DNA of 64,000 nt from Streptomyces sp. PH10-H1 (GCF_030063355.1 NZ_JASISZ010000031.1:19303-83302), one strand, 5' to 3'; positions 7,544 to 16,225 are shown, numbered from the stretch's first letter. A program made the numbers and translations. The notes: generated from the letters alone by a model not told the origin.

Positions 7544-9160
7544 ATGGACCTGACCCGCCTCCCGGCGGCCTGGCTCCGGGACAACTGCGGCTGCTCGTTG
7601 TGCCGCGATCCGCGCAATGGTCAGAAGCTCTTCCACATCACCGATCTGCCGCAGGAGTTGGCCATCGGGGACGTACGGGAGCGGGCCGGCGGAGCCTCGT
7701 TCGAGGTGGAGTGGGTTCCTGACGGACATCGGTCTGTGTACGCGCTGGAGTGGCTGACAGAGTCGGCACCGAGCGGCGACGGCCGTTCCGGAGACGGTCG
7801 TACCGAGGACGGCAAGCAGCTGTGGCGCGCGGCGGCGCTCGACGGGCGGCTGCCCGAGGCCGACTGGGAGGCGTATCTCGCGGAACCGGCCGAGCGGATA
7901 CGGGTGCTGGAGTCCGTCCAGCGGCTCGGCTTCGCGCTGCTGCGGGGAGTGCCGTGCCGCGAACGGCAGGTGCTGGCCGTCGCGGAGACGTTCGGCTACG
8001 TGCGGGAGACGAACTACGGCTCCCTGTTCGACGTCCGCGTCGAGGCGGACCCGAACAATCTCGCCTTCACCGGCGCCGCGATCACCCCGCACACCGACAA
8101 CCCGTACCGCGACCCCGTGCCGACGCTGCAGCTGCTGCACTGTCTGACGAATGCCGCCACCGGCGGTGACTCGGGGCTCGTCGACGGCTTCGCCGCCGCC
8201 GCGCTGCTGCGCGACGAGGACCCGGCCGCGTACGAGGTGCTGACCCGCACCCTCGTGCCGTTCCGTTTCGACGACGCCCGGAGCGCGCTGCGCGCGGACC
8301 GGCCGCTGATCGACGTGGACCCGCTCGGGCGGATCCGCGAGGTCCGGTTCAACAACCGGTCCATCGGGACGCTGCGGCTCTCGGCGGAAGAGCTGGACTT
8401 GTTCTATGCCGCGTATCGGCGGTTCGGCGCCCTGTTGCTGCGGGACGATCTGCGGCTCGATTTCCGGCTGGCGCCCGGTGACTGCCTGATCTTCGACAAC
8501 ACCCGTCTGCTGCACGCCCGTACCGCCTTCGCCGAGAGCGGTGAACGTCATCTGCAGGGGTGTTACGCCGATCTCGACGGGCTCGCGAGCACGCTGGAGG
8601 TGCTGCGGCGCGAGCAGCCGCTCGATGAGCTGGCCGCTCTCTTCGAGGGCGCGGGCGCCGAGCAGTATCTGGGCGAGGAGATCACCCAGGCCCAGCACAT
8701 GCTGCAGGCCGCTGCGCTCGCGGAGGCGGCCGGGGCGGGTGCTTCGCTGGTCGCCGCCGCACTGTTGCATGACGTGGGGCATTTTCACGGGCCTGTGAGT
8801 GGGGCTGACCTGATGGCTTCCGACGGTACGGACAACCGGCACAGTCACACGGGTGCGGAGCGGCTGGCGCGGTGGTTCGGGCCCGAGGTGACCGAGCCGG
8901 TGCGGCTGCATGTCGCCGCGAAGCGGTATCTGTGCGCGGTCGAGCCGGACTACTTCGGGAAGCTGTCGGAAGCCTCGGTTCATACGTTGCGGGTGCAGGG
9001 CGGACCGATGTCCTCGGCGGAGGTGCGCGCCTTTGAGGACGAGGACTTCGGGGCCGATGCTGTGCGGCTGCGACGGTGGGACGAGGCCGCCAAGCGGGTT
9101 GACGCGCGGACGCCGGATTTCGCGCACTTCCGGCCGTTGCTCGCGGGGTTGTTGCGGTAG
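7544..9160 (+). CDS. Fused 2OG dioxygenase (TmpA/BBOX-like) and HD oxygenase (TmpB/PhnZ-like)
   Basis: The 538-residue protein joins two non-heme iron oxygenases that are separate proteins in known phosphonate pathways. Residues 1-75 form the zinc-binding N-domain of gamma-butyrobetaine-hydroxylase-like enzymes (Cys15, Cys17, Cys20, His62). Residues about 115-345 are the TauD fold with iron ligands His183, Asp185 and His324, and Arg335 for 2-oxoglutarate. Residues about 355-538 are an HD domain: Tyr375, Glu378, His385, His409-Asp410, His413, His433/His435, His456, Lys460, Asp513. Most spacings equal those recalled for PhnZ. Family knowledge predicts hydroxylation of an aminoethylphosphonate-type substrate at C1, then oxidative C-P cleavage to phosphate and a glycine or betaine product. 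The start at ATG 7544 is set by GGAGG five bases upstream. Confidence 0.82.
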   Translation: MDLTRLPAAWLRDNCGCSLCRDPRNGQKLFHITDLPQELAIGDVRERAGGASFEVEWVPDGHRSVYALEWLTESAPSGDGRSGDGRTEDGKQLWRAAALDGRLPEADWEAYLAEPAERIRVLESVQRLGFALLRGVPCRERQVLAVAETFGYVRETNYGSLFDVRVEADPNNLAFTGAAITPHTDNPYRDPVPTLQLLHCLTNAATGGDSGLVDGFAAAALLRDEDPAAYEVLTRTLVPFRFDDARSALRADRPLIDVDPLGRIREVRFNNRSIGTLRLSAEELDLFYAAYRRFGALLLRDDLRLDFRLAPGDCLIFDNTRLLHARTAFAESGERHLQGCYADLDGLASTLEVLRREQPLDELAALFEGAGAEQYLGEEITQAQHMLQAAALAEAAGAGASLVAAALLHDVGHFHGPVSGADLMASDGTDNRHSHTGAERLARWFGPEVTEPVRLHVAAKRYLCAVEPDYFGKLSEASVHTLRVQGGPMSSAEVRAFEDEDFGADAVRLRRWDEAAKRVDARTPDFAHFRPLLAGLLR

Positions 9161-9198
9161 GCCGTCAAGGGGTCGGTGCCGCGGCGGGGTATCTCCCC

Positions 9199-9253
9199 GG
9201 GCGGCGAACGCTCGTGTCAGCGGAACAGCGCGGGTTGAGTTCGTTCGCCGCCC
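9199..9253. terminator. Long inverted repeat between convergent dioxygenase-HD and phospholipase genes
   Basis: The arms GGGCGGCGAACG (9199-9210) and CGTTCGCCGCCC (9242-9253) are perfect complements around a 31-nt centre. Similarity continues outward to about 9184 and 9270 (GCGGGGTATCTCCCCG against GCGGGGACACCCCGC) with mismatches. It lies between two gene ends, so a bidirectional terminator is likely. A REP- or MITE-like repeat is the alternative. Confidence 0.55.
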
Positions 9254-9295
9254 TGCGGGGACACCCCGCCCCGTCCCCTCCGGCCGTCGTCGGCC

Positions 9296-11215
9296 CTAAG
9301 GCTGGAGCCGTCCCGCGAAGCGGCGGGCGAAGCCGTCGCCGGTGTCAGCCGTCACCGTGAAGTCGTAGCGGCCCGCGTTGGTGGCGGGGACCACCGCTGC
9401 CTCCGAGCCGCCCGGGGCCACCGTGATCTGCTGGGTGGGGAGGGTGAACGTTGCTGCTTTTCCACCTGTGTTGGTGAGCGTGAGGCGGATTCCGTTTGGC
9501 TCTTCCACTGCTGCTATTTCCGGGTGCGCCTTTGCCGGGTTCGTCCACGTGCGGACGTCGCCCTGGTAGCCGCGCAGGAATCCGTCCGGGCCGTGGGTGT
9601 CGATGTCGTACGGGCCGCCGCTGACGGACTGGGCGCTGAAGTAGTCGGTGACGCTGCCGCCCACGGGCAGGGTGTAGCGCCAGGCGCCGAACCTGCGGTG
9701 GTTGACGGTGTACATCGACAGGCCCGCGCCGAGGGTGCCCAAGTTGTCGATGGTGATCCAGAGCAGGCCCTTGGCCGTGTCGGTGCGCGAGGAGGACCCG
9801 AAGCGGTAGCCGGTTGGCAGGGACGGGCGGTCGCCGGGCTCGACCTCGGGGAAGTGCTGGACCAGCGGAGGGAAGAGGGGCGGGAGGACTTTTTTGTGCT
9901 GCTCCGCCAGGTCGGCCAGGAGTTTCTTGGTGTCGGGGAGGGGCGGGAACGTTGTGGCGGGCGTGCGGAAGTCGAAGGCCGACATCAGGTCTCCGCAGAC
10001 CGTGCGGCGCCAGGCGGAGATGTTGGGTTCCCGTACGCCCGTCCAGTTCTCCAGGAAGCGCAGCACCGAGGTGTGGTCGAAGACCTCGGAGTTGATGCGG
10101 CCGCCCCGGCTCCAGGGGGAGATGACGATCATCGGGACGCGCGGGCCGAGGCCGATCGGGGCGCCGTTGATGAACTCGTCGGGGGTGCCGTCGGGTGCGG
10201 CCGGAGGGATGACGTGGTCGAAGAAGCCGTCGTTCTCGTCGTAGTTGAGCAGGACGACGGTCTTGGCCCAGACCTCGGGGTGCGCGGCCAGTGCCTCCAG
10301 TACGTAGGAGGAGGTGAAGTCCGCGCCCTGGGCCGGCGGGTGGTTGGGGTGCTCCGACTGGTCGGTGGGGGCCACCACCCAGCTGACGGCCGGGAGATTT
10401 CCGGCGGCGACGTCCTGCGCGAAGTCGTCGGGGCCCCGCTTGACCATGCCGTTCACATGGAGCGGGGAGTCCTTGGATGCGTTCTGGTACTGCTTGAACC
10501 AGGCCAGGGCGTTGTCGTCGTAGTTGTCCTCCTGCTGGTACACCTTCCAGGAGACGCCGGCGGCCTGGAGGCGCTCCGGATAGGTGGTCCAGGCGTACCC
10601 CTTCTCGCTGTTGTCGACGACGGGGCCGCCGCCGGTGCCGTGCGGGTCGACCATGCCGGACCACAGGTAGAGGCGGTTGGGGTTGGTGGACGCCATGGTG
10701 GAGCAGAAGTACTGGTCGCAGAGGGTGAAGGCGTCGGCGAGGGCGTACTGGAAGGGGATGTCCTGGCGCCGGTAGTAGCCCATCGTGTACCAGCTCTTGG
10801 CGGGCACCCAGTTGTTGTACTGACCGTTGGCCCAGGCGCTGTGAGTGCCGTCCCAGGAGTGGTCGAGGTCGAAGATCCGCTGGGCATCGGAGGTGGCGGT
10901 GTCCAGGTGCCAGGGCAGCAGGGTGGTGCCGCCGACGGAGCCGAGGAGTCGCTGGTGCAGGACGTCGGAGCCGTTCGGGAAGCGGAGCAGAGAGCTGTCA
11001 CCGTAGCCGCGGGCCCCGTTCAGGGTGCCGAAGTAGTGGTCGAACGAGCGGTTCTCCTGCATCAGGACCACGACGTGTTCGACATCGTCCAGTGTGCCCT
11101 GCTGTGCCGGTGCGGCCAGTGCCTGCTGCAGGCCGGCGGGCAGGGCGCCGGCGCCGAGGGCGGCGCCGGTGGCGACGGCCGAACCCAGCAGCGTACGGCG
11201 GGAGATGGGGGACAC
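9296..11215 (-). CDS. Secreted phosphocholine-type phospholipase C
   Basis: The 639-residue protein begins with a Tat signal (SRRTLLG, then a hydrophobic stretch to ALAAPA at about 37). The phosphoesterase domain (about 45-430) shows the family signature VEHVVVLMQENRSFDHYFG with the metal and nucleophile region, and a later NYDENDGFFDH motif. Two C-terminal beta domains of the DUF756 type follow (about 455-545 and 550-639). Such enzymes release phosphocholine or phosphoethanolamine from membrane lipids outside the cell, often under phosphate limitation. It is convergent with the dioxygenase-HD gene. Tat export fits folding with metal in the cytoplasm. Related acid phosphatases share the first domain, but the DUF756 repeats favour phospholipase C. 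Confidence 0.88.
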   Translation of the reverse strand: MSPISRRTLLGSAVATGAALGAGALPAGLQQALAAPAQQGTLDDVEHVVVLMQENRSFDHYFGTLNGARGYGDSSLLRFPNGSDVLHQRLLGSVGGTTLLPWHLDTATSDAQRIFDLDHSWDGTHSAWANGQYNNWVPAKSWYTMGYYRRQDIPFQYALADAFTLCDQYFCSTMASTNPNRLYLWSGMVDPHGTGGGPVVDNSEKGYAWTTYPERLQAAGVSWKVYQQEDNYDDNALAWFKQYQNASKDSPLHVNGMVKRGPDDFAQDVAAGNLPAVSWVVAPTDQSEHPNHPPAQGADFTSSYVLEALAAHPEVWAKTVVLLNYDENDGFFDHVIPPAAPDGTPDEFINGAPIGLGPRVPMIVISPWSRGGRINSEVFDHTSVLRFLENWTGVREPNISAWRRTVCGDLMSAFDFRTPATTFPPLPDTKKLLADLAEQHKKVLPPLFPPLVQHFPEVEPGDRPSLPTGYRFGSSSRTDTAKGLLWITIDNLGTLGAGLSMYTVNHRRFGAWRYTLPVGGSVTDYFSAQSVSGGPYDIDTHGPDGFLRGYQGDVRTWTNPAKAHPEIAAVEEPNGIRLTLTNTGGKAATFTLPTQQITVAPGGSEAAVVPATNAGRYDFTVTADTGDGFARRFAGRLQP

Positions 11216-11317
11216 GGGGCCTCCTGGTCAGAGAGGTAAATGAGGGTTACTGGCGGGTAGCGGTAGCGATGATCGCAGCCGCACATGAACTTAGGAAGAC
11301 CAGTGACCGACGTTTCG

Positions 11318-12067
11318 TCAGATTCCTGTGTGCCGGGAGAGGGAGGTGACCGCAGTCGAGTTGTGGACGGTGAAGGCCACCGTTCCCGGCAGGTAGCGGT
11401 CCTGCGACCACTCCACGGGGAAGCCCGCCGGGTCGGTGGTGCGGCGCCGCTCGCGCAGCAGCGGATCGCCCTCCAGGCAGCCGAGCAGCCGGGCGTCGTC
11501 CGCGTCGGCGAGGGTCAGGTCGATGGTGTGGTGGGCGTCGGTGAACAGTACGCCCTGCTCCTGGAGCGGCACGGTGTGCGAAACCGCGTGGGGGTCGAGC
11601 GCCTCGACGAGGGCGCCTATGTGCTCGGGGTAGACGGTGCGTTCCACCATCACCGGCGCACCGGAGAGGGTGCGTACCCGCAGGACGCGGTAGACCACGG
11701 CGTCCGGCCGCAGGCGGAGTTGTTCGCGTTCGAGTTCGTCGGCGGGGCCCCTGACGATCTCCACCACCCGGCCGCCGGGTTCCTCGCCGATGGAGCGGGC
11801 CCAGCGGGTGAAGCTGAGGAGTTCACCGAAGCTCTGGACGCGTGCGGTGCCGAGGACGACCCGGCGGGTGCCGCGCCGTGAGGTGACCAGTCCGTCGGCG
11901 CGCAGTACGGCCAGGGCCTGCCGGACGGTGCCGCGCGAGACGCCGTAGCGGGTGGCGAGATCGCTTTCCGCGGGCAGCCGGCCGCCGGAACCGTAGGCGC
12001 CGTCGGCGATGGCCTGCCGCAGATCGGCGGCCACCTTCCGGTACATCGTCTGCCGGCCGTCCGCCAC
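11318..12067 (-). CDS. GntR-family regulator with UTRA domain
   Basis: The 249-residue protein has a winged helix at about 8-75 (KVAADLRQAIADGAYGSGGRLPAESDLA, then the recognition helix in RYGVSRGTVRQAL) and a UTRA ligand domain at about 95-240. This is the HutC/PhnF layout, which usually senses a small effector taken up or degraded by neighbouring genes. The gene is divergent from the ABC importer operon, with 189 bp between starts containing a palindrome and the motif shared with the dioxygenase-HD promoter. GTG 12067 has a purine-rich ribosome site; an internal ATG at 12046 is less likely. It is the best candidate regulator for importer and oxygenase. Confidence 0.85.
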   Translation of the reverse strand: MADGRQTMYRKVAADLRQAIADGAYGSGGRLPAESDLATRYGVSRGTVRQALAVLRADGLVTSRRGTRRVVLGTARVQSFGELLSFTRWARSIGEEPGGRVVEIVRGPADELEREQLRLRPDAVVYRVLRVRTLSGAPVMVERTVYPEHIGALVEALDPHAVSHTVPLQEQGVLFTDAHHTIDLTLADADDARLLGCLEGDPLLRERRRTTDPAGFPVEWSQDRYLPGTVAFTVHNSTAVTSLSRHTGI

Positions 12068-12153
12068 GCTGCTCCCCCACGTCTTCCGCTGCTCCGGCGT
12101 CGAGCCTAACGGTCGGTTCCAGGGGAACCACGGCGTTCCCGTGACCGACTCCG

Positions 12154-12167
12154 GGACCAGGTGGTCC
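12154..12167. promoter_or_regulatory. Palindrome in the gntR/importer intergenic region
   Basis: GGACCA and TGGTCC flank GG as a perfect 14-bp palindrome in the middle of the divergent promoter region, 87 bp from the regulator start and 90 bp from the binding-protein start. HutC-type GntR proteins bind short palindromes of this size. It is not repeated near the dioxygenase-HD gene. Confidence 0.4.
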
Positions 12168-12215
12168 GTTCATCTTCCGGACACCAGCCTCCGGCGTACT
12201 GGGGTCGCGTTGTTC

Positions 12216-12231
12216 AAGTTGTACAGCCAAC
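12216..12231. promoter_or_regulatory. Motif shared with the dioxygenase-HD promoter
   Basis: AAGTTGTACAGCCAAC is the reverse complement of GTTGGCTGTACAACTT and differs at one base from 7516-7531. It ends 25 bp before the importer start codon, a position suited to repression. Two occurrences 4.7 kb apart, both just upstream of functionally related genes, support a shared regulator, most simply the adjacent GntR protein. Confidence 0.6.
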
Positions 12232-12256
12232 CCTGGCTACGTCCATGGAGAGTCCC

Positions 12257-13408
12257 GTGATTCTGCCCCGCCCCCGGGCCGCCGGCCTCGCAGGTGTCCT
12301 CGCCGTAGCGGCGCTCGGCCTCAGCGCCTGTGGCGCCGCACCCACCGAGACCACTGCGGCCGACGGCAAAAAGAGCGCCGCCACCGCAACCTCCGCCGCC
12401 GAGCTGGGCGGAATGGACGCCCTGGTCGCCGCCGCGAAGAAGGAGGGCAAGCTCAACGCGATCGCCCTCCCCCGCGACTGGGCCAACTACGGCGCGATCA
12501 TCGACGGTTTCAGCAAGAAGTACGGCATCAAGGTCGAGGTCGAGAACCCCGACGCCTCCAGCCAGATCGAGATCTCCGCGATCAGCACCCGCAAGGGCCA
12601 GGACCGCGCCCCCGACGTCGTCGACCTCGGCAGCGCCTTCGCGCTCAGCGGTGCCACCCAGGGCCTTTTCGCGTCGTACAAGGTCGCGGACTACGAGAAG
12701 ATCCCCGCGGCCCAGAAGGACGCACAGGCGCGCTGGTACTACGACTACGGCGGCTATGTCTCGATCGGCTGCGACGCCAAGCGCGTCAAGGAGTGCCCCA
12801 AGACCTTCGCGGACCTCCTCAAGCCGCAGTACAAGGGCCAGGTGGCGCTGAACGGCAACCCGACGAAGTCCGGTTCGGCCTTCGGCGGCGTCTACGCGGC
12901 GGCCATCGCCAACAAGGGCTCGTTCGACAACATCCAGCCCGGCCTGGACTTCTTCGGGCAGCTGAAGAAGTCAGGCAACTACAACCCGGTGGAGTCCACC
13001 CCGGCGACCGTCCAGAAGGGCGAGACGCCGATCAGCATCGACTGGGACTACCTCAACGCGGGTTACACCGACGAGTTCGGGTCCAAGGGCGTGGACTGGA
13101 AGGTCTCCATTTCCAGTGACGGCGTCTACGCCCAGTACTACGCGCAGGCCGTGAACAAGGACGCGCCGCACCCGGCGGCCGCCCGCCTGTGGGAGGAGTA
13201 CCTGTACAGCTCCGAGGGCCAGAACCTGTGGCTCAAGGGCTACGCCCGTCCCGTGCTGATGGACGCCCTCAAGCAGTCCGGCGCCCTCGACTCGGCCGCC
13301 GCCGCCAAGCTGCCCGCCGTGGCCGGCACCCCGGTCTTCCCGACCCCCGCGCAGGTGGACGCGGCCAAGAAGGCCGTCACCCAGGGCTGGGCCAAGGCCG
13401 TCTCCTGA
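12257..13408 (+). CDS. ABC importer substrate-binding lipoprotein (phosphonate/iron-type)
   Basis: The 383-residue protein starts ILPRPRAAGLAG, has a short hydrophobic signal and the lipobox LSAC (cleavage before Cys at about 25), then a periplasmic-binding fold of the class used by 2-aminoethylphosphonate (PhnS-like), Fe3+ and polyamine importers, with a conserved PDVVDLGSAFALSGATQG segment. It is the first gene of a tightly packed importer operon. The GTG start at 12257 follows GGAGAG by 4 nt; an in-frame ATG at 12245 has no ribosome site. The substrate is inferred from the neighbouring oxygenase and regulator, not from binding-site residues. Confidence 0.78.
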   Translation: MILPRPRAAGLAGVLAVAALGLSACGAAPTETTAADGKKSAATATSAAELGGMDALVAAAKKEGKLNAIALPRDWANYGAIIDGFSKKYGIKVEVENPDASSQIEISAISTRKGQDRAPDVVDLGSAFALSGATQGLFASYKVADYEKIPAAQKDAQARWYYDYGGYVSIGCDAKRVKECPKTFADLLKPQYKGQVALNGNPTKSGSAFGGVYAAAIANKGSFDNIQPGLDFFGQLKKSGNYNPVESTPATVQKGETPISIDWDYLNAGYTDEFGSKGVDWKVSISSDGVYAQYYAQAVNKDAPHPAAARLWEEYLYSSEGQNLWLKGYARPVLMDALKQSGALDSAAAAKLPAVAGTPVFPTPAQVDAAKKAVTQGWAKAVS

Positions 13409-14271
13409 TGATCCTGAAGACCCTGAAGAGCAGGGCGCCGGCCGGCCTGCTGGCGGTGCTTCCGCTCGTGCTGTTCATGCTGGTGGCGTTCGGACTGCCC
13501 GCCGCCGCCATGCTGACCGGCGCCTTCAGTACGTCGAGCGACGCGCCGGGAGGCGCGCGATGGACGACGTCGAACCTCACGGACTCCGTGCGGGGCGCGT
13601 ATCTCACCGGGCTGATCGGCAGCGTGAAACTGTCCGCGCTGTCCGCGCTGCTGGCCACCGTGCTCGGACTCCCCCTCGCGCAGGCCGTGGTGACCTCCCG
13701 TCACCGCGCCCTGCGGGAGGGCGTCCTCGCGGCGTCCGGGGTGCTGGCCAACTTCGGCGGGGTGCCGCTCGCCTTCGCCTTCATCGCCACCCTCGGCAAC
13801 GCGGGCGTGCTCACCGAGCACCTCGGGCTGACCGGCAAGGGCTGGAGCCTCTACACGTTCTGGGGCCTGGTGGTGGTCTATCTGTACTTCCTGCTGCCGC
13901 TGATGGTCCTGGCCATCACGCCGGCCCTCGAGGGGCTGCGCAAGCAGTGGCGTGAGGCCGCGCACAACAGCGGTGCCACCGGCTTCCAGTACTGGCGGCA
14001 CGTGGCGCTGCCCGTACTGGCCCCGTCGCTGCTCGGCGGTTACGTGCTGCTCTTCGGCAGTGCCTTCGCCGCCTACGCCACGGCCGCCGCGCTGGGCAGC
14101 GGCTCGGTGCCGCTGATCACCGTGCAGATCGCCGACGCGCTGTCCGGCAACGTCCTGGTGGGCCAGGGCAACATCGCGCTCGCGCTCAGCCTGGACATGG
14201 TCGTGGTCGCCGGGCTCGTCATGGCGGTCTACGTCCCCCTCCAGCGAAGGAGCGCACGATGGCTCGACTGA
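13408..14271 (+). CDS. ABC importer permease 1
   Basis: The 287-residue integral membrane protein has about six helices and the EAA-type ATPase contact loop near residues 175-200 (WREAAHNSGATGFQYWRHVALP). The ATG overlaps the binding-protein stop by one base (TGATG), so translation is coupled. It belongs to the same permease class as PhnU/PhnV and Fe3+ importers. Confidence 0.85.
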   Translation: MILKTLKSRAPAGLLAVLPLVLFMLVAFGLPAAAMLTGAFSTSSDAPGGARWTTSNLTDSVRGAYLTGLIGSVKLSALSALLATVLGLPLAQAVVTSRHRALREGVLAASGVLANFGGVPLAFAFIATLGNAGVLTEHLGLTGKGWSLYTFWGLVVVYLYFLLPLMVLAITPALEGLRKQWREAAHNSGATGFQYWRHVALPVLAPSLLGGYVLLFGSAFAAYATAAALGSGSVPLITVQIADALSGNVLVGQGNIALALSLDMVVVAGLVMAVYVPLQRRSARWLD

Positions 14272-15146
14272 CCCGCAAGCCGATGTGGCGCGGCGCCGTC
14301 GGCCTGCTCGCCGGCCTGTACTTCCTGGTCCCGGTCGCCGCCTCGGTGATCTTCACCGTGGACATCCCGGGCCAGGGTCTCACCCTCGACGCGTACGGCG
14401 GCATCCTGGGCGCGGACGGCTTCACCGACAGTCTGCTGCTCACCATGGAGCTGGCCGCCGCGACCATCGTCCTGGTGATGGTGCTGCTGGTCCCCGCGCT
14501 GGTCGCGGTGCGGCTCGGCGCGCCCCGGCTGCGGCCGGTGCTGGAGATCGTCTGCTCGCTGCCGCTGGTGGTGCCCTCGGTGGCGCTGGTCTCCGGCTAC
14601 AGCAGCGTGCTGCGCTGGGGGCCCGAACACCTTTCGCGCACCCCGCTGTTCCAGACGTTCACCGCGGTGCAGGACAAGCGGTTCCCGTTCGTCCTGGTCC
14701 TCGCCTACACGGTGATGGCGCTGCCGCTCGCCTACCGGGCGCTGGACTCCGGGATGCGCGCGGTCGACGTCCGCGTCCTGGTGGAGGCCGCCCGCAGCTG
14801 CGGCGCGAGCGCCCCTCGGGCCGTTCTGCAGGTGGTGCTGCCGAACATGCGCGGCGCGCTGCTGAACGCGTCCTTCCTCACCCTGGCGCTGGTGCTGGGC
14901 GAGTACACCGTCGGCGCACTGCTCGGATACCAGCCGTTCGCGGTGTGGATCGTCAACACCGGCGGCAACCAGGCCCAGCTGTCGGTGGCCGTCTCGGTGC
15001 TGAGCCTGGTGGTCACCTGGGTGCTGCTGCTCGTGCTCGCCGCCGCGGGCCGGCCCCGCGACCGGTCCCGTTCCCTGTCCCGTAAGTCCCGCCGGGCCGG
15101 CCGCGACGCGGCCGCTCCCGCACCGATCGCACAGGAGGCGGCATGA
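14259..15146 (+). CDS. ABC importer permease 2
   Basis: A 295-residue second permease with about six helices and the EAA-like loop EAARSCGASAPRAVLQVVLP near residues 178-197. It overlaps the first permease by 13 bp and has AAGGAG before its ATG. The C-terminus carries an Arg/Ser-rich cytoplasmic tail (about 260-285) that is unusual in length and charge. With permease 1 it would form a heterodimeric channel. Confidence 0.85.
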   Translation: MARLTRKPMWRGAVGLLAGLYFLVPVAASVIFTVDIPGQGLTLDAYGGILGADGFTDSLLLTMELAAATIVLVMVLLVPALVAVRLGAPRLRPVLEIVCSLPLVVPSVALVSGYSSVLRWGPEHLSRTPLFQTFTAVQDKRFPFVLVLAYTVMALPLAYRALDSGMRAVDVRVLVEAARSCGASAPRAVLQVVLPNMRGALLNASFLTLALVLGEYTVGALLGYQPFAVWIVNTGGNQAQLSVAVSVLSLVVTWVLLLVLAAAGRPRDRSRSLSRKSRRAGRDAAAPAPIAQEAA

Positions 15147-16225
15147 CCGCCGCTACGGCCTTGCAGGCCACCACGTCCGACGCCACCGCCACGACCGTCG
15201 AGTTCCGGGCGCTGCGCAAGTCGTTCGGCGCCACGACGGCTCTCGACGGCCTCGATCTGACCGCCCGTCCCGGGGAGCTGCTCGCGCTGCTCGGCCCGTC
15301 CGGCTGCGGCAAGACCACGGCGCTGCGGATGCTGGCCGGCTTCGAACGGCCCGACTCCGGTGAGGTCCTGGTCGACGGCCTGGACATCAGCGCCGTCCCC
15401 GCACACCGCCGCGACGCCGGCATGGTCTTCCAGTCGTACAGCCTCTTCCCGCATCTGACGGCCGCCGACAATGTCGCGTTCGGCCTGAAGATGCGGCGCA
15501 CCGGCGCCGCGGAACGGCGCTCGCGTGCCCATGAGCTGCTGGAGCTGGTGGGCCTGCCGCAGCACGCCGACCGCTTCCCGCACCAGTTGTCCGGCGGCCA
15601 GCAGCAGCGCGTGGCGCTGGCCCGCGCGCTGGCGCTGCGGCCCAAGGTGCTGCTGCTGGACGAACCGCTGTCGGCCCTTGACGCCAAGGTCCGGGTGACG
15701 CTGCGCGAGGAGATCAGACGGCTGCAGCAGGAGCTGCGGATCACCACCGTCTTCGTCACCCACGACCAGGAGGAGGCCTTGTCCACGGCCGACCGGGTCG
15801 CGGTCATGCGCGAGGGCCGGCTGGAGCAGTGCGCGGCGCCCGCCGAGCTGTACGACACGCCCGCGACCGCGTTCGTCGCTGAGTTCGTCGGCACCATGAA
15901 CCGGCTGCCGGGCACGATGGCGGACGGCGACGTGGAGGTGCTCGGCCAGCGGCTGCCGGTGCGCGGCGACGCCCCGGCGCACAGTTCGGTGGACGTCCTG
16001 GTCCGCCCGGAGGCCCTGGAGGCCACCGCGGACGAGGACGGCCGCTCCCGGGTGCTCACCGCGGCCTTCCACGGCTCGGTCACCCGTCTCACCCTGTCGC
16101 TGCCGGACGGCGCCACCGTCAAGGCCGATGTGCCGAGCCACCGCGCGGCCACCCTGCCGGCCGGCGCCGCCGTCACCGTGACCCTCCCGCAGCGCCCGGT
16201 GCTCGTCGACGGACGTACCGCGTGA
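15143..16225 (+). CDS. ABC importer ATPase with TOBE domain
   Basis: The 360-residue ATPase has Walker A GPSGCGKTT (about 52-60), the Q-loop in MVFQSYSLFPHLT, the signature LSGGQQQR (about 150-157), Walker B VLLLDEP (about 170-176), and the switch His in FVTHDQEE. A C-terminal TOBE-like domain (about 250-355) follows, as in PotA, FbpC and PhnT-type importers. The ATG overlaps the permease 2 stop (ATGA). It energises uptake by the two permeases upstream. Confidence 0.9.
   Translation: MTAATALQATTSDATATTVEFRALRKSFGATTALDGLDLTARPGELLALLGPSGCGKTTALRMLAGFERPDSGEVLVDGLDISAVPAHRRDAGMVFQSYSLFPHLTAADNVAFGLKMRRTGAAERRSRAHELLELVGLPQHADRFPHQLSGGQQQRVALARALALRPKVLLLDEPLSALDAKVRVTLREEIRRLQQELRITTVFVTHDQEEALSTADRVAVMREGRLEQCAAPAELYDTPATAFVAEFVGTMNRLPGTMADGDVEVLGQRLPVRGDAPAHSSVDVLVRPEALEATADEDGRSRVLTAAFHGSVTRLTLSLPDGATVKADVPSHRAATLPAGAAVTVTLPQRPVLVDGRTA

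Noticed and set aside
11216..11317. PHO box or shared 16-mer before the phospholipase C gene
   Set aside because: A GTTCATGTGCG-like unit and a GGTCACTGGTC-like unit are present on the minus strand, but they are not in 11-bp register, and the 16-mer matches poorly.
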